Origin: Prorocentrum cordatum | Taxonomy: Eukaryota; Sar; Dinophyceae; Prorocentrales; Prorocentraceae | Direction: 5' to 3' | Length of the DNA stretch: 64,000 bases | Assembly (NCBI GenBank): GCA_963575745.1 | Contig: CAUYUJ010002756.1 | Span: 1 to 64,000, forward strand | Part shown: positions 40,431-51,862 of the stretch, one piece after another | How the letters are laid out: every line of letters starts with the position of its first letter | Position numbering within the stretch: position 1 is the stretch's first letter | Translations under genes and position numbers: made by a program | Notes under the pieces: generated by a model | What the model saw: only the letters and a program-made list of their open reading frames with translations | Databases searched by the model: none | What the model was told of the DNA's origin: nothing

Positions 40431-40590
40431 TTAAGTCGGGCCTGTCCCTCTACAGGGGGAATATTCAAAAATAGTCAACAAAATAGTATGGGGTCGATTT
40501 TTGGGGTATTCTTTGACCATTTGGGAGTATTTTTGGGGTATTTTTAAATTTCGTCCAAAATCCCCCTGTCGGGGGACAGGCCCGACTTAA
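40431..40590. mobile_element. MITE family M1, best-preserved copy
   Basis: TTAAGTCGGGCCTGTCCC ... GGGACAGGCCCGACTTAA. Perfect 8-bp target duplication CGATTGCA at 40423-40430 and 40591-40598. 160 bp; the inner ends contain a further small palindrome (CCCTCTACAGGGGGA). Confidence 0.95.
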
Positions 40591-40663
40591 CGATTGCAAC
40601 GGGTGTGGTTACGCCGGGGTGTGGTCTGCGATCGGCGCCGTTGGGGCTTACAGTCAAGATTCG

Positions 40664-40867
40664 GCTACACGTAAGGGTGAGCCTTCGCCAGAATGACCTT
40701 TTGGTGCGGGCCCATTGGGGTCCCCCGATCGCCGAGCGCGATGCGATCGCAGAGCGCGATGCGATCGCAGCGTCTTGCACGCTTGAGTGTTGGTCCCCCC
40801 GCGGCCCCCAAAGAGCCGCGCACCAAAGGTCACTCTTACCCAGGGCCACTCCTGCGTGTAGCCCCGA
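40664..40867. mobile_element. Foldback element family F2, copy 2
   Basis: TTCGGCTACACGTAAGGGTG at the left, CACTCCTGCGTGTAGCCCCGAA at the right, and an internal GATGCGATCGCAG block duplicated in tandem. Possible 3-bp duplication AGA at the flanks. Confidence 0.65.
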
Positions 40868-41069
40868 AAGACGCTGCAATCAGGACCGGTTGGGGATCAC
40901 CCCCTCAACGGAGACTCTAGTGGGTAACCCCCCGAGGTTGGGCGTCGCCGTTTCCCATGTTCTCGGGGAGCGCACTAAGTCTTCGCAGGATCTTTCGTCG
41001 CCGTTTTTCTTCCGGGGTTTCTCGGCGTTCTTTGGGGCGCGTGATGCGGACCGCGGCTTGCTCGCGGGC

Positions 41070-41350
41070 CTCCTTGGGGCGCGTGACCCCATGGGGGGCG
41101 CCATCGAAGGCCCTAGTGTCAGGGTTCAAATATGTCCCCGGGCAAATCTGGGCACACGCACACACACAAATCACACAAATCATACGGTTCGTGGCCTCAC
41201 AGGGAGCTTCACCGAAATCCTCACTAGAAGGGCTCACATGCGTCCCAGGTCCAGTTTTGGCACACCCCTCACACGGCGCGTGGCTTCATAGGGAGATTCA
41301 GGGAGTTTCACCGAAGGCCCTTGTGGCAGGGTTCGCATGCGCCCCAGTAA
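41070..41350. repeat. 88-bp repeat family, decayed copies
   Basis: CGTGGCCTCACAGGGAGC, TTCACCGAAGGCCC and GGGTTCGCATGCGCCCC blocks parallel the array at 33565-33925. Includes a (CA)n insert near 41158-41170. Confidence 0.75.
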
Positions 41351-42130
41351 GTGTTTTGGCGTGTCGTCGTCGCTGTTTTCTTCTAAGAGGTTCACCGAAG
41401 ATTTGCGTTTCGTTCGCCGTTTTTTTGTTGGGGGGTGGGTTCTTGTGGGGCGAGTCATGTCGCAGTTTCTCGGTGACACTCGGCAAGCGCGCAGGAATTG
41501 AATTTTCTTCGCTGGTCTCTCTGAGTGGTTGGGTTAGAAAAGGATAAAGGGGAGTGATGTTTGGGGTTCGGAAGGGGCTCGCTGTTCCTCTCAGCTGGTT
41601 CGGTGGTTGTTGCTCTAGCCCCCGTGCACCCAGGCGCTGTTGGCGCCAGAAAGGGGCTTCGTTCCTGATGTGACGTTCCTTATTCCAGCAGCCCCTCTGT
41701 AGGAGCCACCACGTTGCGCCAGAGGTTTGATGAGACCTCGTCGGGGCGTGGCGGAGGTCCCTGCGGAGGTTCTCGCCCGTCCCCCCAGGCGCGGGTTGCA
41801 AATCACACCCTTTGCAAACCACAGTCTTCGGAGTCGCCGGCTAAGGTGGAATGCTACAGCTCTGATTCCAGACATTCGATGTCGCGATGTTTCAGCAGTG
41901 GCGGCTTCTGGAGGCCTGTTTCGGCGGCCTCTAGAAGCCCGCTTGGGGGATGAAAAGGCGAAGAACAAGTCGTGGAATGTTTAGGATCCGCTGCCGCTTT
42001 CCTGATAACGTGCAGGGGCCATCTGCAGACTCTCAGCGTCTCAGAAGCGAACTCTGCACGTTTCACTTGGCCGATGGATGATATGGTGAGAAGTGGTGCT
42101 TGGATTGATTCTCTGCCCGGGTGCCATCAG

Positions 42131-42224
42131 AGCGGTCGAGGTGCTTGGCTCGAAGCGCACTGGCGTGCTGGCCTACAAGATCGGCTGCATGGGCCTGTGG
42201 GACGAATGGGGCGAGAAGCACATG
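42131..42224 (+). CDS. Ribosomal protein uL3, mitochondrial type, exon A
   Basis: Reads AVEVLGSKRTGVLAYKIG, CMGLWDEWGEKHM. Mitochondrial and plastid L3 proteins carry RTGVIAxKxGMTxLWDEWGxRxPVT at this place, and the sequence continues directly into exon B (VTVCQLD). uL3 binds 23S-type rRNA near the peptidyl-transferase centre. The start is set at a CAG acceptor before AGCGGTC but is uncertain. The donor is most likely GC at 42225-42226, which gives an exact join to exon B. Exons upstream (targeting peptide) were not found. Confidence 0.75.
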
Positions 42225-42639
42225 GCCAGCGAGGGGGGGTGGGATAGGAAGGGCAGAGGCGGATTCCAGAAGGTTGAAGGTCGGAGGAGGCTGGAGGGGC
42301 CAGGGGCAGATGAAGGTTCAGATGACATTGGGAATTGATGACAGTGGCAAACGCACAACACATTGTATCTAAAGTATGTACCCCCTGTGATGGAGTCAGA
42401 GTGGTACGAGTCCGTGGCCGTGAGATCAGAACTCTCCACGGCATTCGCATGAGAGCGTGAGTGGTTAAGTTGATGTTCCTCCTCGTCGCCCTCATCATTC
42501 CTCCTCCCCCTTCCCCGTACTCCCTCCCTCCGACTTGGTTTGGGAGGCTGCCTTACTGCATTGGAGAAGTCGACGCCAACACTTGACCGACCCTGAGAAA
42601 GCAGCAGGACTGGTTGCGGCAGCTCTCTTTGGTGAAGAC

Positions 42640-43150
<511 letters not shown>

Positions 43151-43669
43151 GAGGTGTTGGGGGGCTTCCAGCTGGGGAGTTTCAAGGGGGGAGGGGGTAG
43201 CTTGCAGGGGTCGAGTGGGGCAAGGGGAGGAGGGAGGCGGCTTCCGGAAGAGGTTACAGAGGGGGGAGGGGGGGGAACAGGGGAGGTTCTTCTGGCTGGA
43301 AGGTTCAGGGGTGGGGTAGCTTTGTGGGGCGATGGAGGAGGTGGGGTTTCGAACCGGGGAGGTCCGAGGGGTGGATGTAGTTTGCAGGGGTCGCAGATGG
43401 AAGGGGGGAGATAGGGGGCTCACGGCAGGGGTGCCCACCCAGGGGGCGGGGTGGCTACTGGAGCGCGAAAATATGGAGGGTGGGGGCGCTTCCGACAGGG
43501 GAGGTCGTCCAGGGGGGGGGAGAGGTAGCTAGGGGTGGCCCCCCTTGGCGCTGTCTCTCGTGGCGCGCTCTCCCAAATATGATCATACACGCGCAATCGT
43601 GAACCGTCGATGTCGCGCCACCGACGCTTCATGATCTGAGTCAGCACGCTTGAATTAAAACCCATCCAA

Positions 43670-44125
43670 TTTGATTTCACCCGCTTTTGTTTCGTCCGCT
43701 TTTGCGACGCCCGATGTTGTTTCCTCTGCGTTTATATCGCCTGGTGTTGTTTCATTTGCTTCTGATTCGCCCGGCTCTGTATCACTTCGCCCACAGGATA
43801 TCAAAGCGGGCGAATGCAAACGGATGAATCTAGATTCGGGGTAAATTCAAGCCCCGATTAATTGAAATTTTGGGCGAATATAAACCAGATGAATTATACA
43901 TTCGGGTCGAACCGATCCGGGCGAACTGAAACGGGCGAATCGAAGCGGATGAACTTAAATCCAGGCGTAATACAATTGGGCGAGCTGCAACCCGTGCGAT
44001 TCTAAACCAGATGATTTTAGCCCGGGCGAGTTCAAACCGGATGAATATATAAACGGGTCAATGTGAACGGGCAAACAGTACAATTGCTGAATCAAAACGG
44101 GTGAAGCAAATCCAGGCGAAAGAAA
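43670..44125. repeat. GGGCGAAT-AAACGGATGAAT satellite with an orientation switch
   Basis: 43795-44125 repeats a roughly 20-bp unit around GGGCGAAT..AAACGGATGAAT. 43670-43790 carries the complement (CGCCCG..TTTCGTCCGC). The switch lies near 43795, so the whole is one large imperfect palindrome. Confidence 0.75.
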
Positions 44126-44395
44126 GCATGATCAGAGGGGGGAGGGGCCCCCCCCATCCTCCCTCTTCCCTTACATTCCGTCTCTCCCCACTTCTTCCCT
44201 CCTGCCTCCTCCCCGCGGTGGAAGGGAAGCGGGGGCGGGGTCAGGACGGGGGAAGGGAGGCAAGGAGCGAGGGATGCAGGGAGGGAGAGCAGCTGCGCGG
44301 GAGAGGGGGAGAGGGACGTCGTGGGAGACCGACGGGGTGTCGCAAGAAGGGGCGCCAGCGGGGCCCCCGGCGCAGAGGCAGGGGGGGGAAGCGAG

Positions 44396-44490
44396 GTGAC
44401 CGTGTGCCAGCTGGACCGCCTGCACGTCCTGCAGCAGATGACGCTGCAGAAGAACGGGTACGAGGCGCTGCAGCTCGGCCTGGGCTACAG
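44396..44490 (+). CDS. Ribosomal protein uL3, mitochondrial type, exon B
   Basis: Begins after AAGCGAG with VTVCQLDRLHVLQQ, then TLQKNGYEALQLGLGY, matching the L3 strand VTVxQLDxxxVxQxKTxxKDGYxALQLGxG. Phase 0 at the start fits exon A exactly. The end is placed at TACAG before GTCCCC. The acceptor is preceded by purines, not a pyrimidine tract, and a GGA tract starts 45 bp after the donor. Confidence 0.8.
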
Positions 44491-44534
44491 GTCCCCAAGA
44501 CCGATGGTGCGGGAACTGCGGCAGACACCAATGC

Positions 44535-44615
44535 CAAGGAGGAGGAGGAGGGAGGAGGAGGCGGAGGAGGACGAGGCCGAGGCCGAGGCCGAGGACGAGG
44601 ACGAGGGGCCCACAC
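44535..44615. repeat. GGA/GAC-rich purine tract after uL3 exon B
   Basis: GGAGGAGGAGGGAGGAGGAG followed by GACGAGGCCGAG units. Intronic. Confidence 0.8.
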
Positions 44616-44639
44616 CTCAGGGGCAACGGTGCAGCGGAG

Positions 44640-44945
44640 ACCCATGCCAAGAACCACCCTGCTTGCCTCGACGGTGCCCTGGGTTTCTTGGGTGTCGATG
44701 GTTTTGCCATTGTCTCGCGTTGCATGTTGTCCAGACACGCCGGATTCCCGAGGCCACGGCCTCGCCCACCCGGTCTTGAGTAGGCCTGGACGCTGTCCGC
44801 AACGGTGGTCGCATCGCATCGCATCGCATCGCATCGCATCGCATCGCATCGCATCGCACGTGGCGCTCCCACACCAAGAATCAGTGAACGTCCTGGGGTT
44901 CCAGGGTTAGGGTTTCTTGTGGAAGGCTTCCAGTGGCCGGACCCC
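44640..44945 (+). repeat. Dispersed repeat R2 with internal (GCATC)n
   Basis: CCACCCTGCTTGCCTC, GTGCCCTGGGTTTCTTGGGT, GGCGCTCCCACAC and GGGTTTCTTG.GGAAGG blocks recur in order at 52864-53040. In this copy about nine GCATC units at 44812-44858 interrupt it. Confidence 0.8.
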
Positions 44946-45504
44946 CAGTGTTAAGAGGGAGCATGCGGGGGCGAGCGTTGGACACAGGAGGAGTCGGAGC
45001 ACGACGATGGCGATGGCGGAGGGCGAAGGTGTTGCACGTCCGTCAGGCGGGGCAGGCCAGAGCAGAAGTGCTGCGAGGCAGCAGCCACAGTCGCGCGATC
45101 AGGTGCCACAGGCCAGACGGCAGAGGCAAGACTGTGGGGCGCCGCCGCCTCGTGCGCAGGTCCGTCCACCGCCAAACGCGGACCATGCTGGGCACCTTCA
45201 TCAAGGCGAGGGCGCGTCCGACGGCCTCCCTGCACGTGGCGGCCCGGTGCGCACAGTGGTGGTCGTCAGTACCTGTGGAAACGGAGGATGCCATGTATTG
45301 CAGTGATCAGTTCTCAGCACGAAGGCCACGACACGCATGGAGCAATGATTCGCATCTATACTTTGCGTCATCGTTGTCGTAGAGGCGCTTGGGTGAACGA
45401 CTCGGTGTTCTTGTTGTAGTCCTCGCGTCGAAGCCCCAGACGTTGAATTCCTTATCAAATATGCCGTATCCAGTGTTCCCTCCACCCCTGACGCGCCCCT
45501 TCTT

Positions 45505-45555
45505 AGGAGGAAGAGGAGGAGGAGGAGGAGGAGGAGGAGGAGGAGGAGGAGGACC
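45505..45555. repeat. (GGA)n microsatellite
   Basis: Pure GGA triplets, plus-strand purine. The rest of 44950-45900 shows no supported gene; the exon expected to join uL3 exons B and C (about 20 residues) should lie in this intron but I could not find it. Confidence 0.9.
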
Positions 45556-45904
45556 AGTGTAAACCCAAGAGGCATCAACGATGTTGGAATAAACCCTCCC
45601 TCCAAGCTCCCTCTTCATAGGCCCCTTACAACAGTTCGTTTTTTACTGAAAGAACTGCCCCGTTGGAAGACAATTGTTTGAAGACCCTGAAGCATGCCAA
45701 AATATTGTTCTCGGGATTCCGACGCCACGGATCAACCTGTTCATTGCGTCTTGACGATCTTGAATCGTGCTAGAACGCCGTTCCTGGGACTTGAGCACCG
45801 CGAATCAACATAAGTTGTGCACCCTCGTGAGCCTGGATCCCTCCCAAGCACCGTTTCTGGTATGTTGATCATGGGAATCAGTGAAGCGCCTGCAAACGTT
45901 TAAT

Positions 45905-46320
45905 ACCAATGTGCGTGGCGCTAAAGCGAGAGCCACATTTTGAAATGGAACCGCCCTCAATCCGTGAAGCTCTTTTTAAGGCAAATGTGCGCGGCGCTGA
46001 GGCGAGAGCCACATTTTGAAAACCACTCGCCCTCAATCCGTGAAGCTCTTGCAAGTTTTTAAGACGAGTGTGCGCGGCGCTGAGGCGAGAGCCACATTTT
46101 GAAAACGGTTCGCCCTCGATCCGCAAAGCTTTTGCACATGTTTAAGACGAATGTGCGCAGCGCTAAGGCGAGAGCCACATTTTGAAAACGACCCGCCCTC
46201 AATCCGTGAAGCTCTTGCAACTGTTTAAAACGAATGTGCGCTGCGCTGAGGCGAGGGCTAAATTTTGAAAACGCCTCGCACTCCATCTGTGAAAACGTTG
46301 CCAATGTTTAAGCCTCAGAG
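45905..46320. repeat. 83-bp tandem satellite, 5 copies
   Basis: TGTGCGCGGCGCTGAGGCGA anchors at 45910, 45986, 46069, 46152 and 46235 (spacing 76, 83, 83, 83). Each unit has GAGAGCCACATTTTGAAAAC and CGCCCTCAATCCGTGAAGC. Minus-strand frames across it repeat every 83 bp and therefore change frame, so they are not protein repeats. Confidence 0.95.
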
Positions 46321-46424
46321 GTCATACATGGTGAGGAAGTCTCAGGCGAAACGCCAGGCCCGCCCTAAAAACTGGCCTCGGAGTGCGACAGGGAGAAGTC
46401 ATTTATAAGGAAAAGGAATGGAGC

Positions 46425-46755
46425 AGGAGGAGGAAAAGGAGGAGGAGGAGGAGCAGCAGCAGGAGGAGGACCAGGAGGGGTGATCTGTCTGATGCTTTCT
46501 CCCCCTGATCCTCCCCCTCAGGAGGGAAGGGGTAGTCCAAGCTGTTGGCAGTTCTTCTTAGGAGGGTGTCTGTATGGGTTCCTGGAGGGGGGGATCAAGG
46601 AGGAAGAGGAGGAGGAGGAGGAGGAGGAGGAGGAGGAGGAGGAGGGGAGGGCCCAGGAGGAGGAGGAGGAGGAGGAGGAGGGGAGGGCCCAGGAGGAGGA
46701 GCAGGAGGAGGCGGAGGAGGAGGAGGAGGGGAGGGCCCAGGAGGAGGAGGAGGCA
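46425..46755. repeat. (GGA)n tracts upstream of uL3 exon C
   Basis: GGA triplets at 46425-46470 and 46596-46755, the second containing three GGGAGGGCCCAGGAGG repeats. It ends 79 bp before the exon. Confidence 0.9.
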
Positions 46756-46833
46756 GGATCTCCTTCTTGGGCCACCAGAGGCCTCCAGTCTTTGTGCCCC
46801 CCGATCCTCTCTCGGCGCCCCCCCGCGCTCCAG

Positions 46834-46903
46834 CAGGCCGGCGTGGGCCCGAAGCATCACGTGTGCGAGTTCCGGGTGTCGTCCGACTGCCTGCTGCCCG
46901 CGG
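46834..46903 (+). CDS. Ribosomal protein uL3, mitochondrial type, exon C
   Basis: Reads QAGVGPKHHVCEFRVSSD and CLLPAG. In L3 the segment KAGVPPKRxxxEFRVxxxxLLPVG follows the exon B segment after about 20 residues, so one small exon is missing between them. The acceptor is GCTCCAG before CAGGCC. The donor is probably GA at 46904-46905: ending exon C after GCGG lets exon D complete a Gly codon and gives the expected residue spacing to ISARHF. A GC donor three bases later also keeps the frame but adds one residue. Confidence 0.8.
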
Positions 46904-46979
46904 GAAGCGCGCGGGCGCAGGGCCGGCCTCCGCGGGCGGAGAGCTCGGGTACGCGGCCACCGCCGCGGGCAGCGACGCC

Positions 46980-48090
46980 CCGTGACCCCAGGGGGGTCGG
47001 GCCTCGCGTGGGGCCTCAGGGGGGCCCCTTGATGTCCACGCCCCACCGCCCCCAATGCGCCTCTTGGGGCGTCGCTTCCCGGTGCGGTACACACTTGTGG
47101 CCGCGAGCGGTTGCGGACGAGCGCGTTCCGCTCTTTCGCTCCGCGCGCTTGCTGTATGTGCCAGCGCGTCCCGATGTCGTCTGCGAGGGTCGCCCCACTC
47201 CTCTCCCGATCTGGACGACGCTCCCAGGGTGGTCCGTGCAACTTCCAGGAGTTCCCCAGGGAAGTTCTGGGGCCAATCCAGCGCCTCCAGAGGGCGTTGG
47301 GGGGCCTCCCTATGGTGCTTGCACGTGGCGTCTGGGGAGGCCCCCTCCATCAGCGAGGGTGGTCCCATGTGGTCCCCCACGACGCCGCCGGCCTACCCGA
47401 GGGCTCCCTTCCTGTTTGCGACTGCGCCATGCCTTAACAATACTCCTGTGCGACTTTGCCGTGCCGGTTCTGAGTGGGTTGCCGAAACGGTTCCCAATTG
47501 CGGCCAGGGGCAGGAGGCTCCGCCGTCACAATGATAGGCGATCTGAGAATGCTCCTTGAGAAAGTCCGTGGCCCACCATGGCTCGTCGACGCTCTTGAGC
47601 AGTTGTCGTAGACTGCCATCAACTTTCCACCTTGAACAGTCGCGTGCCCTTGCAGCTCTGACATAGGTCAGCCGGTGCCGGTCAGCTGGTCGCTGGCATC
47701 ACGGAGTGATGGATTTTCAGTGTGCACTTCTCCGGTGATCAGTTCTGGGCCATCTGCCCCAGGCTCGAGACATGCGAACGCATTTAGTGCTCTTCCTCCT
47801 CCCTCGTTTTCTCCTTCGGTGTTGGTTCCCTCTTTCGCCGTGTTTCTCCCACATGGTTTGCGCATCGCGTGGTGGAGTCCTCTTTCCCTCAGTGGGGAAG
47901 CTGGTTGTTTTCATCATCACTGAATCGGTTCGTGGAATTATTAGAATGCTCCTGTGTCGCCGCCAGTCTGTCTACTGCCGATGCCAGTGGTGACGCTACT
48001 GTTTCTTTCCATTGCGTAGCGATATGGTGTGATGCGTCGGCCACGAGTTGAAGGTGTAAGCAGAGCTTGAGGTCCTGAGGCCGTTCGTAC
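46980..48090. other. No supported gene (within the uL3 intron)
   Basis: GC-rich to 47560, then moderate composition. Several short open frames on both strands have no recognisable motif. Confidence 0.4.
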
Positions 48091-48095
48091 TAGTA

Positions 48096-49455
48096 TCGAA
48101 GACGCCTATGGCGAAACACAGCCGCCCCCTGCCTTTTGGAAACGCCCGTGCGGCCACACGTTGGGCCAACGTCTGGCCAAGCTATTAGACCATGTGTTTC
48201 CCCAGCCATTGCGGAACATCTGGGAGAGAAAGAGAAATGAGGATGAAAAGAAGTAGAAGGATGAGGAGGCGAAGCAGGAGCAGGAGCAGGAGGAGGAGGA
48301 GGAGGAGGAGGAGGGGGAGGAGGCGGAGGAGGAGGAGGAGGAGGAGAAGGATGCCTCGTGAGGACGCCTTGCGGCTTCCTGAAGGCTTCCTGAGAGCATC
48401 TTGGGAACCTCCTGGGGTCTATTGGGGGCCTCCTGGGGCTTCTTGAGGGCTCCTGGAGGTCTCTGAGAGACTTCTTGGCCTTTGGAGGCTGTCTTGGGGG
48501 TCTCGCCTTGGGGGTCTGTGGGGCCGTCTTGGGAGCCTCTTGGGGGTCTCTTGGGCCGTTTTGGGGCCCTCTTAGGCCGTTTTGCGGACCTCTTTGGGGC
48601 CTCTTGGGCCATTTTGGGGCTATCTGTGGGGACTACAGGGCCGTCTCGGAGCGTCGGAAGCCAAGAAGGACGAGAACGCTAAAACCCTTCCAACACTAAA
48701 GGGATATGAATTATGTTGGCCTCCTGGAGGTACACTTGGGGCCCTCTTGTCGCGTTTTGGGGGCCTCTTGGGCCGTCTAGAGGGCCCACCGGGCCGTCTT
48801 GGAGCCATCTTGGTCGCCTTAGGGCCGTCTTGGGTTCTCGTGGAGCCATCTTGGACCATCTTGGGCCATCTTGCCCGTCTTGGAGGCCGTCTTGGGGCCG
48901 TCTTTTGGGGGGAGACCCATGGATAGTGGGTTTTCTGAGTGGCCAGCGGGATCGGCCGAAACGTCATTGGGAACTTGTTCAAAAGGAAAGGGCCAAACAC
49001 TCAAAAGTCTGGCACGCCAGACAGCCCTGTGATAAATCAGAAGGGGCGGCGGAGCTGGTGGCCTTCGGCCCATCCCGCCACCATGCCTACCGAGGTTGTA
49101 GGTTATAGGCCTCTTCGATGCCTGTGGGGGTCTCTTGGGAAGCCTCTTGGAAGCCTCTTGGAGTCGGTTTTGAGTGTGTCTGTGGAACTCTCGGGGCCTC
49201 TTGGGGGCTTCCTGGTCTTTTTAGGGCCTCCTGAGGCTTAAAGGGGGCCACTTGGGCGATCTCGGGGGTCATCTTTGGGCGGAGAGGGTAAAATGTTTGT
49301 TCGAGTTCTCCATCTTGGGTCCCTCTTGGAGCCCCCTTGGGCCCCTGTTAAGCCAATTGGAGGCATCTCGGGCCGTCTTGAGCCCCTCTTGGGCTGTCTT
49401 GGTGCTTGGGGGCCTCTTGAGCCGTCTTGGGGCGTTCTTGGAGGGCTCTCGTGCC
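48096..49455 (+). repeat. Repeat family B, full-length-looking copy with head and purine tract
   Basis: The head TCGAAGACGCCTATGGCGAA at 48096, a GGA tract at 48275-48355, then family B units to about 49455 with the island GTCGGAAGCCAAGAAGGACG at 48653. Block order equals that of 34092-34930, so the unit moves or duplicates as a whole. Confidence 0.8.
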
Positions 49456-49717
49456 GGGCATTGCAAGGAGGAGGCCAGAGAGAGCTGTGGTGCGTTTCCC
49501 CGACCTCTCCAGACCGCTCAGCGTGACACGAGCGCTAGAGAGAGGCGGCGGACGTGAGGAGGCATCACTGGGAGCTTGGTGCCAGCGCTCCTCTCCGGCG
49601 ATCGCGACTGGGAGGCGTATGGCCATTTCGCGCTGGGGGAAGGTTGGTGCGGGGTGCAGGCTTTCGCGTGCCCCTCCCTTCACGAGGAATGCTCTGCGAC
49701 ATTCTGCGACACTAACT

Positions 49718-49898
49718 TTATGTCGGGCGTGTCCCCCTACAGGGGGATTTTCGACGAAAAATAAAAGATACCCCCATCAGGTCAACAAATACTCAAAAAA
49801 TAGTCCCCAGACTATTTTTGGATTATTTTTTGAATTTTTTGGGAGTATGTTTTATTCTTCGTCGAGAATCCCCCTGTAGGGGGACAGGCCCGATTTAA
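49718..49898. mobile_element. MITE family M1, longest copy
   Basis: TTATGTCGGGCGTGTCCCCC ... GGGGGACAGGCCCGATTTAA, 181 bp. Flanks CACTAACT (49710-49717) and GACTAACT (49899-49906) match 7 of 8. Confidence 0.9.
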
Positions 49899-50052
49899 GA
49901 CTAACTGAAGTCCTAGTTCGGCACCCCCGAGCTCCATACAGAGCGCCGAACTCCATCCCGTGGGAGTGTGCTGCGCTGCGGCAGACTCTTTCTTCTGCCC
50001 GGAACTGCACCTGCGCCCAGAGGAGTGGCACGGCGCCCACCACAACAATGAC

Positions 50053-50213
50053 CGTGAGGAGGGAAAAAACGCACAGACACAAGTAATCGTCGACTCCCAG
50101 GAAAAGATTTGAAAATATGGGAAGTGGGGGGGAAGACGAAAACCCAGATTATGTTGGAAAATATTGGAAATCTGGTTATTTGTGTGTATTTATTTGTGTG
50201 TCCCAGGGCCCCA
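50053..50213 (+). repeat. AT-rich dispersed repeat R3
   Basis: GAGGAGGGAAAAAACGCACA through ATTTATTTGTGTGTCCCAGG. See 14094-14262. Confidence 0.85.
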
Positions 50214-50434
50214 TTCAGACCAGGCACCCCAGTAAAAGTTCCAGGCACCCAGGAAAGCAGCCTTCTTTCAGGTCAGGGGGCGCACCTGCCTGAGCATGCG
50301 GTCTGCTTGCTGGTGCAGGTGCCCAGGGTCGCCGTGCGACTGGTGTCGTAGCGGAAGCGTCCGCTTGGCGGATGTGTCAACACAGCAGCAGTACGTGGTG
50401 GGCCCGTGGGCCCGATTGTTCGAGGACGCAAAGC

Positions 50435-50603
50435 AATCAGGAGGGAAAAAAAAACACACAGACACAATAAATCGTCGATTCCCCAGAAAATATGGGAAAA
50501 TATGGGAAGGGGGGGGAAGACGAAAACCCAGAAAATATGGCAAATATATGGAATCCGGTTATTTGTGTGTATTTATTTGTGTGTCTTGGGGCCCCTTCAA
50601 GAA
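50435..50603 (+). repeat. AT-rich dispersed repeat R3, second local copy
   Basis: AATCAGGAGGGAAAAAAAAA through ATTTATTTGTGTGTCTTGGG, only about 220 bp after the previous copy and in the same orientation. Confidence 0.85.
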
Positions 50604-50837
50604 ACTCCGACGGAAATGTGAGGCTGAAGTGCAATTCGTTTTGAGGTACGTGCAGCATCACTTGCATGCACTCATTGGATGACAGTGGCCAGCGCACTTC
50701 AATGAAGTATTGCCACGTGAATGGCCGCAACGGAACGCCGATTTGCAAGGCTGGCCGCCAGAAGGATGTCCCGAGGGATCCGCGCCGCATATCGCACCCC
50801 GAGAAAGACAAGGTCGGGACTGCGTGCCCAAGTTCGG

Positions 50838-51048
50838 CGGCGCGCCCGGGGTGGAAGTGAGAAGGGGCGGGCCTTCTCAGGAGGCTCGGAAGGCCTCGGG
50901 CCTCCTGAGAAGTTTTCTAAGCGATCCCCGAAGACACAAAGACTTGTCAGAAGGCCGGAGGGCCTCTGAGAAGCCTCGCCGCCATCTGAGGAGGCCTGCT
51001 CCTTCTCACTCTCCCCCCCCTGGGCTCGCTGCCGAAACGTGTAGCGGC
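50838..51048. mobile_element. Foldback element family F1
   Basis: TTCGGCGGCGCGCCC.. at the left and GGCTCGCTGCCGAA at the right are inverted. The interior has GAAGGGGCGGGCCTTCTCAG and GGCCTGCTCCTTCTCACTC. See 24630-24826. Confidence 0.7.
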
Positions 51049-51181
51049 CGAGTGACGGCGTCGCACTTCGGGCTGACCTGGCCCGATCCACTGTGCCCCA
51101 GCGTGATGCGGCGCACGACAAAGGGCTGCAGATCGAAGCTCCGTTCGCGCAGGCCGTCTGGGCCCTGGTTGGCCCCAAGCC

Positions 51182-51532
51182 TCAGCAGACTTGGGCAGGC
51201 TCCGGGCAGGCTCGGAGGAGGCAGGGGCCAACGTGAGGCATCCAAGAAATAGCCTCGCTTTCGAGGATCGAAGCAGAGGATATCTCTTTCTTGGCGGACG
51301 CCGGTGGAAGTATAGATCGGCCCCCCAAGAGATGGCAGGGTTCGTTGGCCCGCCACATCAAGCGATTGCGCCCCTCAAGAGTTCCAACCGCATGTTCAGA
51401 TCCCGTTGGCGGGAAGGCAGTCCGTCCGAGTGCGTCAGCGGGAAAATCGGACAAGATGTTGAGCAACGTCATGTATTGTTCCCGTGCAGGCTCATTTAGT
51501 TTCACGAAGTGCTGCTCTAACACTTCTTGCAA
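51182..51532 (-). CDS. Open frame of unknown function, possible gene fragment
   Basis: The minus strand reads QEVLEQHFVKLNEPAREQYM, TLLNILSDFPADAL, then less convincing text. The first 35 residues look like a helical protein segment and faintly like SdhE/SDHAF2-type proteins, but the hallmark RGMLE motif is missing. Codon third positions are mixed, unlike the clear host exons. The plus strand is also open here. Low confidence. Confidence 0.15.
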   Translation of the reverse strand: MQEVLEQHFVKLNEPAREQYMTLLNILSDFPADALGRTAFPPTGSEHAVGTLEGRNRLMWRANEPCHLLGGRSILPPASAKKEISSASILESEAISWMPHVGPCLLRACPEPAQVC

Positions 51533-51830
51533 GCTTGGATCCTTCCTGTGAAATCCTACGAGGGATGGAAGCCCCAGTCAAGCGGATGATTTTGCGGACC
51601 ATCCTTGAGATATTTGTCGGTGGAGGTTTGATTATTTCTGTTCAATCCTCTCATGTTTTGCTTTTTGCGGTGCTCGAGTGTGCTGTCCTGGTGGCCTCGC
51701 AGTTATTGGAAGACGCCGGCGGCTTCGAACTCAGCAGGTTGCTGCGTGGGTTGCGGAGCATTTCATCGCCTCTTGCCAGAGCATTTGCGGAGGAGGAGCG
51801 GGCGTCGACAAGGGTGATAACAAGGAGGGG

Positions 51831-51862
51831 GACAGGAGGAGGAGGAGGAGGAGGAGGAGGAA
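51831..51862. repeat. (GGA)n before uL3 exon D
   Basis: About ten GGA triplets on the sense strand of the gene. Confidence 0.9.

Noticed and set aside
40431-40590. piggyBac or Kolobok element with TTAA target duplication
   Set aside because: TTAA is at both ends but a perfect 8-bp duplication lies outside it, and all six copies show 8-bp flank pairs, so TTAA belongs to the element.
44960-45300. Missing uL3 exon with LGTFIKARAR resembling LGHFxKAGV
   Set aside because: The following residues do not match L3 and exon C already contains the AGV segment. The surrounding text fits no L3 alignment.
45878-46304. Repeated minus-strand protein (CGSRLSAAHTR units)
   Set aside because: The repeat period is 83 bp, not a multiple of three, so the apparent residue repeats come from frame changes over a satellite.
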